This document shows, one piece after another, positions 1-6,605 of a DNA stretch of 28,866 bases (positions are counted from its first letter, which is position 1; every line of letters starts with the position of its first letter). Location: positions 1-28,866 of IMG/VR virus record IMGVR_UViG_3300005664_000049. The stretch is one strand, 5' to 3'. Made by a program: the position numbers and the translations under genes. Below the pieces are notes generated by a model that was not told where the DNA came from, searched no databases, and saw only the letters and a list, made by a program, of their open reading frames with translations. This DNA comes from a virus.

Positions 1-695
1 GAGGACTTCAAGGACTCTGAATGTCTCTCAAGGGACTTCTCAACAGTCTGAATAGCATTGAGAGCACTAGGGTCCTTGTAAGTAGCGTAGTACTCCTTGA
101 GCAATGCAGAGTTCTTGGAAAGACGACTTGTGTGAGCTTCTTCGAGTTTATCTCTCTGAGAAGCCCTACTCGCCATGTCCTGATTCTCTTGAGCAACAGC
201 AGCTTCAGCTTCCTTACGCTTCTCTGCTAAGTGTGCAGCAACCCCGTCAGTCCTCTGAATCTCCCTCTGATAGTCCTCATCAGCAACCTGATTCCGAGTC
301 TCGCTGTCAGCTCGTAACTGCTGAATGCGTTTCCTAGATGCCTCTTCTGCAGCCTGCTCAGCCTTTCCTGGATCAGCAAAGTCAAACTCAGAACTACCAG
401 AAAAGGCAGTTTTAACTGCCTGACTTACGTCTTTCTCAATTCCAGCAGCAATCCTCTTACCAAAGTCGAACTCAGAACTACCTGAGAACGCACTCTTGAG
501 AGCACTACTAACATCCTGTTCGATCCTTGAGCCAATGTTCTTGCTGAACTTGACCACATCAAACTCACTGGCTCCCCTGAAAGCCGTCTCGACAGCCTTG
601 CCCAAGTCCTTCTCGATCTTTGCAGCAAGGGAGGCAATAGACTTCTCAGCCTTCTCCAGTCTCAGCGTCAGCTCATATTCAAACTTCTTGCTCAT
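1..695 (-). CDS. Tape measure protein, N-terminal part (cut by window edge)
   Basis: Open reading frame on the minus strand from ATG at 695-693 that runs off the left edge; 231 complete codons are visible. A GAGG ribosome site lies a few bases upstream. The visible part is charged and helical, with long coiled-coil stretches rich in E, K, A and Q (roughly residues 115-231) and no membrane segment. Residues about 30-110 hold three imperfect copies of a ~30-residue unit, each with an alternating A/K helix ending in a SEFD motif. It directly follows the tail tube gene, the usual place of the tape measure gene, which sets tail length and is packed inside the tube. The call rests on position and coiled-coil character; no diagnostic C-terminal domain is visible. 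Confidence 0.6.
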   Translation of the reverse strand, partial: MSKKFEYELTLRLEKAEKSIASLAAKIEKDLGKAVETAFRGASEFDVVKFSKNIGSRIEQDVSSALKSAFSGSSEFDFGKRIAAGIEKDVSQAVKTAFSGSSEFDFADPGKAEQAAEEASRKRIQQLRADSETRNQVADEDYQREIQRTDGVAAHLAEKRKEAEAAVAQENQDMASRASQRDKLEEAHTSRLSKNSALLKEYYATYKDPSALNAIQTVEKSLERHSESLKS

Positions 696-710
696 CTAAG
701 CCTCGCAAGC

Positions 711-749
711 TAAAAAGAAAACCCGGTATGCCCGCATGGACATACCGGG
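711..749 (-). terminator. Rho-independent terminator after the tail tube gene
   Basis: A 9-bp perfect stem (CCCGGTATG at 722-730 with CATACCGGG at 741-749, 10-nt loop) is followed in the leftward direction by a T-rich run (A-run 712-721 on the plus strand). It lies 18 bases past the tail tube stop and just before the tape measure ribosome site, so it should reduce read-through into the tape measure gene. Confidence 0.85.
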
Positions 750-767
750 CGGGAGAACCGAAGAATA

Positions 768-1265
768 CTACACACGAGTGATGGTAGGAGCACGAACCTT
801 GCCGCGTCCAGAGAACGCGATCATGTTCTTGTCTTCTGCTTCCGAACAGTCCACCTTCTCAATGAACACATCCGGGAAGGTAATCTTTTCATCATTGCCG
901 TTCGTGGTGTTCGGATCGGCAACAGTGAATTCCATGTCAAGACAGTAAGCCCCATCCTCAGTCGACGTGAAGTACGACCCCGGATTAGACAGGATTTCGT
1001 AAACAGAGACGGCATCACCGGAGTTGGCAGTTTTAGCAATGAGCTGATACCAAGCGGCATCAAAGCTCAAAGTAAAGCCAGCCGTGTTGCCTTCTCGTCG
1101 ATGGTCAATAGACCCCCGACACATGACTTCAATCAGAGTCCTAGTCTCAGTCCACTTCAAGTTGCCTGAACAGGCAACAGTACAGGACTTAGGCGTAGCC
1201 GACCCATCCTTAATCACAAGTGACCCGTTTTGAATGTTACGGGCTACGTTAGTGACAGTAGGCAT
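768..1265 (-). CDS. Major tail tube protein (probable)
   Basis: 165 aa. The start ATG (1265-1263) overlaps the upstream TAA as TAATG. The protein is beta-rich, with alternating polar and hydrophobic strands, few charged clusters and five cysteines, which is compatible with the tube fold of lambda gpV-like proteins. Tail tube subunits polymerise as hexamer rings around the tape measure protein. Support is positional: it follows a tail-completion-like gene, precedes the probable tape measure gene, and is followed by a strong terminator as expected for a highly expressed structural gene. No decisive motif is visible, so another abundant tail protein is possible. Confidence 0.6.
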   Translation of the reverse strand: MPTVTNVARNIQNGSLVIKDGSATPKSCTVACSGNLKWTETRTLIEVMCRGSIDHRREGNTAGFTLSFDAAWYQLIAKTANSGDAVSVYEILSNPGSYFTSTEDGAYCLDMEFTVADPNTTNGNDEKITFPDVFIEKVDCSEAEDKNMIAFSGRGKVRAPTITRV

Positions 1266-1822
1266 TATGCAAACCCCATTTCTTTTGCTAGAGAGACCAC
1301 AGCTTGTTCGGCTGTGTCAAAAAATCCGTGTGGTGCAATGACTCTTGATCTAGCATAGCGACGGGTGCCTCCGTCCAGCCACATCAAGAATCCCTGCTTA
1401 CCATCGGACAAACGTGGAGCATATAGCTGACCTACGGTCGCTGCCCCTTCTGCTTTGTATCCTCGGCTACCGTTTACGTCTGCTTCCTGAGTGCCTCCAG
1501 AATTAAGACGCTCAACAAAACCGAGATCAGTTCCAACAGTCACCGTCACTGAGTCCTTTGCTCCGACTGCCCTGCCGTAGCCGGCAGCAATAGCTTCTGG
1601 ATCATTGGACCCTTTACTGGCCATTGCAGATTGAGTGCCTCTAACCTGCGGCAGACCAACATTGCCGAGTGCAGTTGCAAAGGTCTGATGAAGGTGACCA
1701 TCTTCAGTTGGCGCTTCCCTGTCGACCACACGGAAGAACTCGTTGGTGAATTCTCCCGCAGCATCCCACAGGAAGTCCATCAGTTCTAGTCTGAGTTCTT
1801 CTTCATCATACTTCACAGACAT
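1265..1822 (-). CDS. Tail completion / head-tail joining protein, HK97 gp10-like
   Basis: 185 aa. I chose ATG at 1822-1820 because it overlaps the upstream stop as TAATG and has GGAG ahead; the frame is open 12 codons further upstream but without a better site. The middle region (VTVTVGTDLGFVERLNSGG) followed by a glycine- and alanine-rich stretch and a C-terminal helix after APHGFFDTA resembles HK97 gp10-like proteins, which join or terminate the tail. Such proteins sit between connectors and the tube gene, as here. The assignment is by pattern and position only. Confidence 0.5.
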   Translation of the reverse strand: MSVKYDEEELRLELMDFLWDAAGEFTNEFFRVVDREAPTEDGHLHQTFATALGNVGLPQVRGTQSAMASKGSNDPEAIAAGYGRAVGAKDSVTVTVGTDLGFVERLNSGGTQEADVNGSRGYKAEGAATVGQLYAPRLSDGKQGFLMWLDGGTRRYARSRVIAPHGFFDTAEQAVVSLAKEMGFA

Positions 1823-2175
1823 TACACTGCTCCGATATGAGACGCCCTCACACGACAAGCTGCGGTATTGGCTTTCAAGTAGATGGTAGCTCCAGGTTCT
1901 AAGAAGAACACCGCAGAGAACCCAGGCTTTAGCCTGATGCCGTATACACCAGTAGAGAACCCAACTTGCACATAGTTAGTGGCGTTTATGTTCTCTAACT
2001 TCACCCAGCCGTTTACAGCGATGTCTGTGAACGTAATGCTCTCTTCAGACGTTCCAATGTCGTGGAAACGATCATCAGAGCCGTAGGAAGAGAGCCATGT
2101 GTGGTCAACATTGGTAATGCCTGGATTAGCGGCTGCTGTTGAAGACCAGCCACTTTGAATTCGAATGGTAGCCAT
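1822..2175 (-). CDS. Small structural protein of unknown function
   Basis: 117 aa. ATG at 2175-2173 is preceded by AAGGTG. The protein is beta-rich and has no cysteine cluster or membrane segment. The second half (KPGFSAVFFLEPGATIYLKA) reads like a small jelly-roll or beta-sandwich with PG turns, the kind of fold seen in minor tail or decoration proteins. It lies between the large fibre-like gene and the tail-completion-like gene and is probably a virion component. I do not recognise the family. Confidence 0.55.
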   Translation of the reverse strand: MATIRIQSGWSSTAAANPGITNVDHTWLSSYGSDDRFHDIGTSEESITFTDIAVNGWVKLENINATNYVQVGFSTGVYGIRLKPGFSAVFFLEPGATIYLKANTAACRVRASHIGAV

Positions 2176-2183
2176 TGTTCACC

Positions 2184-3857
2184 TTAACAAAGAAGAACAC
2201 GAGCCTTACCACCGATCAGGACATTATCACCGCTCGTGAGGTCGTGAAGTGTCCAGATGTGCCACTGGTCCTGAGGAGTCTCAGTAACCGATCCAGTCAA
2301 TGCAGTCGTCACAGGGAAGCTGATCTGATTGTTATCAACACCACTGACTGTGATATCACCGTTAGCGACTGTCAGCAGTTCAGTTCCTTCGTAATCGACA
2401 AAACGAACTGAGAGTGTGCGACCTGATAGATCGACTGGCTCAAAGACGTTTGCATTACGAGATGTGATAGCAATCGGACCAGCAACCGTCCCATCTTCGT
2501 CCTTGTAGAACGTGATGTTGAGGTCATAGACCCTGGCAGGCATAGTAGCGTTGAGAGGATACACAGCAACTGTGCTACCACCGCCGCCGCCGCCGCCGCC
2601 ACTTGGACCATTCTCCAGTGAGTTGGTCGTGTACTGGTAGACCACACCGTCCTGTACGATCATTGTTGCGTACTTGTCAGTCACAACCTTGATGGCAGCA
2701 ACCTCAGTATCAACATAGTCGTCAATTGCATCCAGTTTCGAGTTGACCGTAACGAAGGATGCAGCGATGTCCGATGCGTCAGCAGGATCAGCAGGAAGAT
2801 TGTCAGTCTTTGCTTTGATTGCTGCTACCTCTGTATCGATATAGTCATCGATAGCGTCTAACTTAGAGTTGACTGTCGTGAAGGATGCGGCAATGTCTGA
2901 AGCGTCTGCTGGGTCTGTCGGGAGATTATCCGTTTTGGCCTTGATAGCCGTTGTGCGGCCTTGAGCTACGCCCATCGTTCCTGGGGTAACGTGATCGGCC
3001 TCCACATCTTCCCAAACAGCGTCGGCTGTTGTCTCCGGCAAGCTGGCGGCAACGCTCTGCACTTCCGAGGAAGTAGCCAGACCTGACTGAAGCTCAGTCA
3101 CTGCACTCGAAGCGATTCCAGTAGATGTAATCCAGTCTGTGGGAATTGTAGGCAGCGTGATGGCAGCAGTAACACTACCAACACTACCGACCACATTGCC
3201 TCCTACGTTGCCTGTAACGCTCCCAACTGCCCCAGAAACGCTTGTGACGACCTGACTTGAACTTATCGTCGTTCCGGTCAAACCGACCACTGTAGTGGGG
3301 TTTGCAACGTCTCCCCAGTTGGGAGAGACATACCCAGAAGACAACTTGACCTGTCCTGTACCAGTACCGTTGGACAGAAGGACAGACGCACCAAGGTCAC
3401 GAGCAGTTTGTGAAGTACCGCCCACATGAGTCGTGTTGACTTCTGGGCGACCGGAACTGAAGGTTCCTACTGTACCGCCGAAGAGTTTCACATCAGTCGG
3501 CAATGCACGACAATCAATTCGCAGTGCAGTCGGCACAAGGTTAGCAGCACCCCTGAGGTACAGAGTCACAAACCCCGCAGTGTCCACCATAGCATTTGGA
3601 AGGTCTAGCCTGTAGACCCCAGGCATGTTGGTAGAGTCGATCTGAACAAAGCCACCGCTGGAGTACGCACCTCCGACAGTTTGAGTTGCCAGAGTAATTG
3701 CAGTGGCTGTCCCTGCAGCACCTTTACGGTAGTAGGCCGTAAGATTCGATGTATTGTATACAAGACCTGTCAGACCTCCTCCAGTAGTGGAAGAAGAGTC
3801 CGCCAGGAAGATGTCGATAGTTTGGCTGGTCAGACCGGCATAAACATATTCACTCAT
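2184..3857 (-). CDS. Large virion surface protein, tail fibre or upper-baseplate-like
   Basis: 557 aa. I chose ATG at 3857-3855 because it overlaps the upstream TGA as ATGA. Parts in order: a beta-rich N-terminal domain (about 1-120) with a VYRLDLP segment; a low-complexity S/T/G/V stretch (about 150-250) with GSVTGNVGG-like repeats; helical tandem repeats of 42 residues; an eight-glycine hinge; and a C-terminal beta domain of about 110 residues with YKDEDGT and VSGVDNNQISF segments, which resembles N-terminal domains of siphophage upper baseplate proteins. Modular repeats, a Gly hinge and small beta domains fit a fibre or receptor-associated virion protein. An adhesin-like decoration protein is the alternative. 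Confidence 0.55.
   Translation of the reverse strand: MSEYVYAGLTSQTIDIFLADSSSTTGGGLTGLVYNTSNLTAYYRKGAAGTATAITLATQTVGGAYSSGGFVQIDSTNMPGVYRLDLPNAMVDTAGFVTLYLRGAANLVPTALRIDCRALPTDVKLFGGTVGTFSSGRPEVNTTHVGGTSQTARDLGASVLLSNGTGTGQVKLSSGYVSPNWGDVANPTTVVGLTGTTISSSQVVTSVSGAVGSVTGNVGGNVVGSVGSVTAAITLPTIPTDWITSTGIASSAVTELQSGLATSSEVQSVAASLPETTADAVWEDVEADHVTPGTMGVAQGRTTAIKAKTDNLPTDPADASDIAASFTTVNSKLDAIDDYIDTEVAAIKAKTDNLPADPADASDIAASFVTVNSKLDAIDDYVDTEVAAIKVVTDKYATMIVQDGVVYQYTTNSLENGPSGGGGGGGGSTVAVYPLNATMPARVYDLNITFYKDEDGTVAGPIAITSRNANVFEPVDLSGRTLSVRFVDYEGTELLTVANGDITVSGVDNNQISFPVTTALTGSVTETPQDQWHIWTLHDLTSGDNVLIGGKARVLLC
2578..2604 (-). repeat. GGC trinucleotide repeat encoding an eight-glycine hinge
   Basis: A run of CCG/CCA triplets on the plus strand encodes eight consecutive glycines flanked by serine in the fibre-like protein. 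It links the helical repeats to the C-terminal beta domain. Gain or loss of a triplet would keep the frame, so hinge length could vary by slippage. Confidence 0.9.
2697..2948 (-). repeat. Two tandem 126-nt coding repeats (42 aa each) in the fibre-like gene
   Basis: Copy 1 is 2948-2823 and copy 2 is 2822-2697. At protein level they are nearly identical (AIKAKTDNLP then DPADASDIAASF), differing at three residues or so. At DNA level they differ at many third positions. A degenerate third copy begins at AIKVVTDKY. The units look like a trimeric coiled-coil stalk. Confidence 0.9.
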
Positions 3858-4648
3858 CCTCGCATACCTCCAAACATTCCAGGAGAAAGAATCAGACCGC
3901 CACCTGAACTCGGAGGAGCCACAGTATTCGATACGCCCCATGTGGTCATGGCTGTATCAATCTCAGTTGCCATTTCAGATTCAGTAAGTGCTGAATCCCA
4001 AAACGCAAGTTCAAACAGTACACCCTGGGTGATATTGTACGTCCCCGCTGAGTCGTAATCCTCGCCGATTGTCAGGCCGCTTGTACCTAAGGCGAGAGTT
4101 CCTGACTCTAACCTACGGATACTAGACTGCCTGTTGATATAGCTGCAGATTTTTGTAGAGTCTACGCTACCTGCCATAACGTAGCGTGTGGCTGCCGTGG
4201 TTGTCGGCAGAATAATTGACTCTCTGCGACCTGAGTACACCGCGTCATGCCATGTCCACGTCGGGTCGCTGTAGACGGCCGAGTTTATGCGGCAACCAGC
4301 ATTAGCCCACGCACTAGAATTACTTCTTGACCACAGGTAGCGGTTTTGGCTTGAGCTTGCGGTCATGTTTCGAATGACGACTAACCAACTAAACGATGTC
4401 CAGCTTGTCCACTCAGTGGAGTGAGCCATTGTCAACAGTTTACCAGCAGACCACTCCAATCCAGGGAACCCACTAGAGTTATCGTTGGCTCTATAGGTAG
4501 GTCCTTTAGAAGCGTGTAGGGCTCGTGTTGTTATCAGCCCGGCCATTGGCTCCCACGATCCGACCGCACCGCCATCGCCAGCCGCAGTAGTCCCTGTGGT
4601 CGCATTGTAGACTTTATCCGTTGAGCGGAGCCTAAACAACAAAGCCAT
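3854..4648 (-). CDS. LamG/concanavalin-like domain virion protein
   Basis: 264 aa. ATG at 4648-4646 overlaps the upstream TAA as TAATG. Aromatic- and Trp-rich beta strands, a GLEWSAGKLLTM segment and a C-terminal LFELAFWDSALTESEM stretch match the typical ending of LamG-like (concanavalin A fold) domains, where a ligand face is followed by a helix with an acidic motif. Such domains on phage virions bind glycans or decorate the capsid or tail. The last ~20 residues are Gly- and Pro-rich. It is followed at once by the fibre-like gene, so the two may act together at the adsorption apparatus. The fold call is by pattern; the ligand is unknown. Confidence 0.6.
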   Translation of the reverse strand: MALLFRLRSTDKVYNATTGTTAAGDGGAVGSWEPMAGLITTRALHASKGPTYRANDNSSGFPGLEWSAGKLLTMAHSTEWTSWTSFSWLVVIRNMTASSSQNRYLWSRSNSSAWANAGCRINSAVYSDPTWTWHDAVYSGRRESIILPTTTAATRYVMAGSVDSTKICSYINRQSSIRRLESGTLALGTSGLTIGEDYDSAGTYNITQGVLFELAFWDSALTESEMATEIDTAMTTWGVSNTVAPPSSGGGLILSPGMFGGMRG

Positions 4649-4878
4649 TAGAGCCCCCTTGACTGTTTGACCGCAATCGCCTCGTCAATCTCTGCCTGTG
4701 CCGCTGCAATCAATCGGTCATACGTGGCAGGGTCGACAGGAGGAATACCGCCTAACGCTACAATTACCTCTGAAGCACTTCTGTTTACCTTCAAACCAGA
4801 CACAAGCGTCGAGTACAGGTCTACCTGAGATTGACAGGAGTTTAGTAACAGGGCTGTGACACTATCTGCAAGCGTCAT
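4648..4878 (-). CDS. Small protein of unknown function
   Basis: 76 aa from ATG at 4878-4876, chosen over the in-frame ATG at 4887 because AAGGA lies eight bases before it but touches the earlier one. It overlaps the end of the membrane-protein gene by 17 bases. Mostly helical and acidic at the C-terminal half (DRLIAAAQAEIDEAIAVKQ); no membrane segment or cysteine motif. I do not recognise it. Confidence 0.5.
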   Translation of the reverse strand: MTLADSVTALLLNSCQSQVDLYSTLVSGLKVNRSASEVIVALGGIPPVDPATYDRLIAAAQAEIDEAIAVKQSRGL

Positions 4879-5128
4879 GGTCTTCATCCTTATTCGTGGG
4901 TGTCATACCAAAGCCAGTGAAATGTGTAGCCAACATACCAGCTACAAAGGCCCCAGCAATGAAGAAGATGAATACTCCACCAGAATCGTGCAAGGAGTTA
5001 GCAACATGCTGAGATAAAGTTGACTGGAGACCCCAGCCTATGAACAAACCCGCATCGGTGAGGCCCATGATTGCAAGCCCTAGAGCAAGTGCTAGGATCA
5101 ACGCTCCCCACAACTTGTTAGTCTTCAT
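4862..5128 (-). CDS. Small membrane protein with two transmembrane segments (holin candidate)
   Basis: 88 aa. ATG overlaps the upstream stop as TAATG, with AAGGAG seven bases ahead. Hydrophobic segments at about residues 7-27 and 50-70 are separated by a polar loop, and the tail is short and charged (TNKDEDHDACR). Two segments, small size and a charged C-terminus match many class II holins, which permeabilise the inner membrane at lysis. No endolysin lies beside it in this window, and membrane proteins of other kinds occur in structural operons, so the holin call is only an inference. Confidence 0.45.
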   Translation of the reverse strand: MKTNKLWGALILALALGLAIMGLTDAGLFIGWGLQSTLSQHVANSLHDSGGVFIFFIAGAFVAGMLATHFTGFGMTPTNKDEDHDACR

Positions 5129-5457
5129 TACGGTCTCCTTGTAAAGACCTTAGTGACCACAGAGTCTGTAGTGTAGTCTACAATCTCATAGATCAAGTTA
5201 TCGAAAACAACACGGGTCGTTGTCAGTGGCGGATTCTCGGGATACTCAGCCGTCAGGAAGGCGAATTCTCTTGTGTGTCCTTCTTTAGCTTTGATCTCCG
5301 GTCCCACCAAGGCTCTTACAGTTACTCCGGTGTATGTTCTGGAAATGGCGGCACCTGCAGTAGTGAAGTTCACTGTCTGAGCACCTTGAACCCTAACCTC
5401 GACATCCTGACCGTTGTAAATGAAAGCCATCTCTCTATTGAAGCCGCGAGTTATCAT
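5128..5457 (-). CDS. Head-tail connector-like protein
   Basis: 109 aa. The start ATG (5457-5455) lies within the end of the upstream gene (23-base overlap) and has GTGGAG ahead. The protein is beta-rich, with a final strand pair after VVFDNLIYEIVDYTTD and a basic C-terminus. This layout resembles stopper or head-completion proteins (gpFII/gp16-like), which seal the portal and receive the tail. The position between the capsid and tail tube genes fits. No catalytic motif is expected or seen. Confidence 0.4.
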   Translation of the reverse strand: MITRGFNREMAFIYNGQDVEVRVQGAQTVNFTTAGAAISRTYTGVTVRALVGPEIKAKEGHTREFAFLTAEYPENPPLTTTRVVFDNLIYEIVDYTTDSVVTKVFTRRP

Positions 5458-5764
5458 TCACCCACTCCACGAGAGAAACTGGTTGTGCTTCTGTCAAGTA
5501 GAACCCAAAGTCGCCTCTGAGTTCTGGATTAGCCAGAAGGTTACTGAAGTAGGCGTGCAGTTCTCTCATCTCCCTAAGAGAGCTTGAGAAGTACACCCTG
5601 TGTCCGGTTGGTCCGAACTCTTCATAGTCGATTGCCCCCTGAACCCCGTCACCGTGTTCCAGGTTGAACAGCTTTAAGGTGAGTTTGTTCAAGAAAGCAT
5701 GAATCTGAGCCTCCGTAATAGGAGTACCGTCACCCATGCTATCAAGACTACTGATGATCGGCAT
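5435..5764 (-). CDS. Unknown protein of the connector region
   Basis: 109 aa. ATG overlaps the stop of the preceding frame as TAATG. An N-terminal helix follows PITEAQIHAFLNK, and a second helical region surrounds LREMRELHAYFSN. There are no cysteines, membrane segments or nucleotide-binding motifs. A role in head-tail joining is suggested only by its neighbours. Confidence 0.45.
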   Translation of the reverse strand: MPIISSLDSMGDGTPITEAQIHAFLNKLTLKLFNLEHGDGVQGAIDYEEFGPTGHRVYFSSSLREMRELHAYFSNLLANPELRGDFGFYLTEAQPVSLVEWVNDNSRLQ

Positions 5765-6009
5765 TATCTAACTCCTGCGAAGGCTGCTTCTTCAGATTGT
5801 CTGATAAGTTCGTAAGCCATCAGATGTGATAACCACTCTTCGGGAATCTCATAGAAATCCTCAAAGTACTGGACCAGTTTCTTAGGACTACCAAACCGCT
5901 CCAGAATCCGAAGGATGAAATACTCCTCTGTCCTAGCGTAGTGTTGACCACGCTCGTCCACCAGGATGCTGTCCTGTGTTCCAGAACGAACTCCTGATGG
6001 GGAGACTAA
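5764..6009 (-). CDS. T-like extension of the tail assembly chaperone, probably made by -1 frameshift
   Basis: This frame is open from 6009, just at the end of the preceding G-like gene, and has no ATG anywhere; the only usual start is a weak GTG at 5961. Read after a -1 slip on the T-run TTTTTAG (6012-6006), it adds 81 residues to the G-like protein, giving a product of about 257 aa. The extension is helical, with EEWLSHLMAYELIRQSEEAA near its end, similar in layout to the C-terminal part of gpGT-type chaperones (E-W..A-Y..). In lambda-like phages G and GT bind the tape measure protein during tail assembly. The alternative is a stand-alone 65-aa protein from GTG 5961. Confidence 0.55.
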   Translation of the reverse strand, partial: LVSPSGVRSGTQDSILVDERGQHYARTEEYFILRILERFGSPKKLVQYFEDFYEIPEEWLSHLMAYELIRQSEEAAFAGVR

Positions 6010-6536
6010 AAAGTCTTCTTGGCTTCCTCAATATCGATAGCGAGTTCGGTCTTCTCGCCTTCGTCCAAGATCAGCGTGATCTCAGCTTCAGTTAAGCCGG
6101 TGACTTCATCTGTTAGGTCTTCGTATGTCTTATCGAGATACTGCCTCCAAGCCTCAGGATCATCCTTGTAGGCTGCTACAGGCTTATCTGGACCAACGCT
6201 GAACTCAGCATCATGAGCCGTGTATGCGAGAATCTTTGCAGCCGTGTATCTCTTAGAGAGCAGCGACAAAGCCTCACGATAGGTCGGGTCCTTTTCGTCT
6301 TCCTGAAACACAACCTTACGGTTGCTACCTGTACCTTCATACAAGTAAATTCCAGGCTTGGTCTCAACAGCCTTACGAGGCGGTTCAGGCCAAGGCAGCA
6401 CATCATTACGAAGACGTTCGATGTACTTAGGAGGAAGCGGACCAACCACGACACTAATAGCTTCTTCACCACGGTAGAAGGTGACAGTGCGTGTGTTCTT
6501 TTTCGAAAGGGTCTTGTTACCAATCTTCAACGACAT
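6006..6536 (-). CDS. Tail assembly chaperone, G-like
   Basis: 176 aa from ATG at 6536-6534, chosen because GGGGAG lies eight bases ahead; the 21 codons upstream overlap the capsid terminator. The N-terminus (KIGNKTLSKKNTRTVTFYRG) and the VVVGPLPPKYIERL stretch lead into a helical, acidic C-terminal half (LTEAEITLILDEGEKTE, ending in IEEAKKTF). Short chaperones of this shape often end with an E-A-x-x-x-F helix just before a programmed frameshift, as seen here. It lies right behind the capsid gene rather than next to the tape measure gene, which is unusual and lowers confidence. Confidence 0.55.
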   Translation of the reverse strand: MSLKIGNKTLSKKNTRTVTFYRGEEAISVVVGPLPPKYIERLRNDVLPWPEPPRKAVETKPGIYLYEGTGSNRKVVFQEDEKDPTYREALSLLSKRYTAAKILAYTAHDAEFSVGPDKPVAAYKDDPEAWRQYLDKTYEDLTDEVTGLTEAEITLILDEGEKTELAIDIEEAKKTF

Positions 6537-6559
6537 TTCAGTTCTCCCCAGAACTAGAC

Positions 6560-6592
6560 AAAAATAGGGCCACGAGCCATCGCTCGTGGCCC
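6560..6592 (-). terminator. Rho-independent terminator after the major capsid gene
   Basis: Perfect 10-bp stem (GGGCCACGAG at 6567-6576 with CTCGTGGCCC at 6583-6592, 6-nt loop) followed leftward by TATTTTTG. It starts 14 bases past the capsid stop. It should cut transcription after the capsid gene so that downstream genes are made in smaller amounts. Confidence 0.9.
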
Positions 6593-6605
6593 CGAACATT
6601 ACTTA

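Noticed and set aside
1822-1858. Longer start for the gp10-like gene (12 extra codons)
   Set aside because: The inner ATG has the TAATG overlap and ribosome site used throughout this genome.
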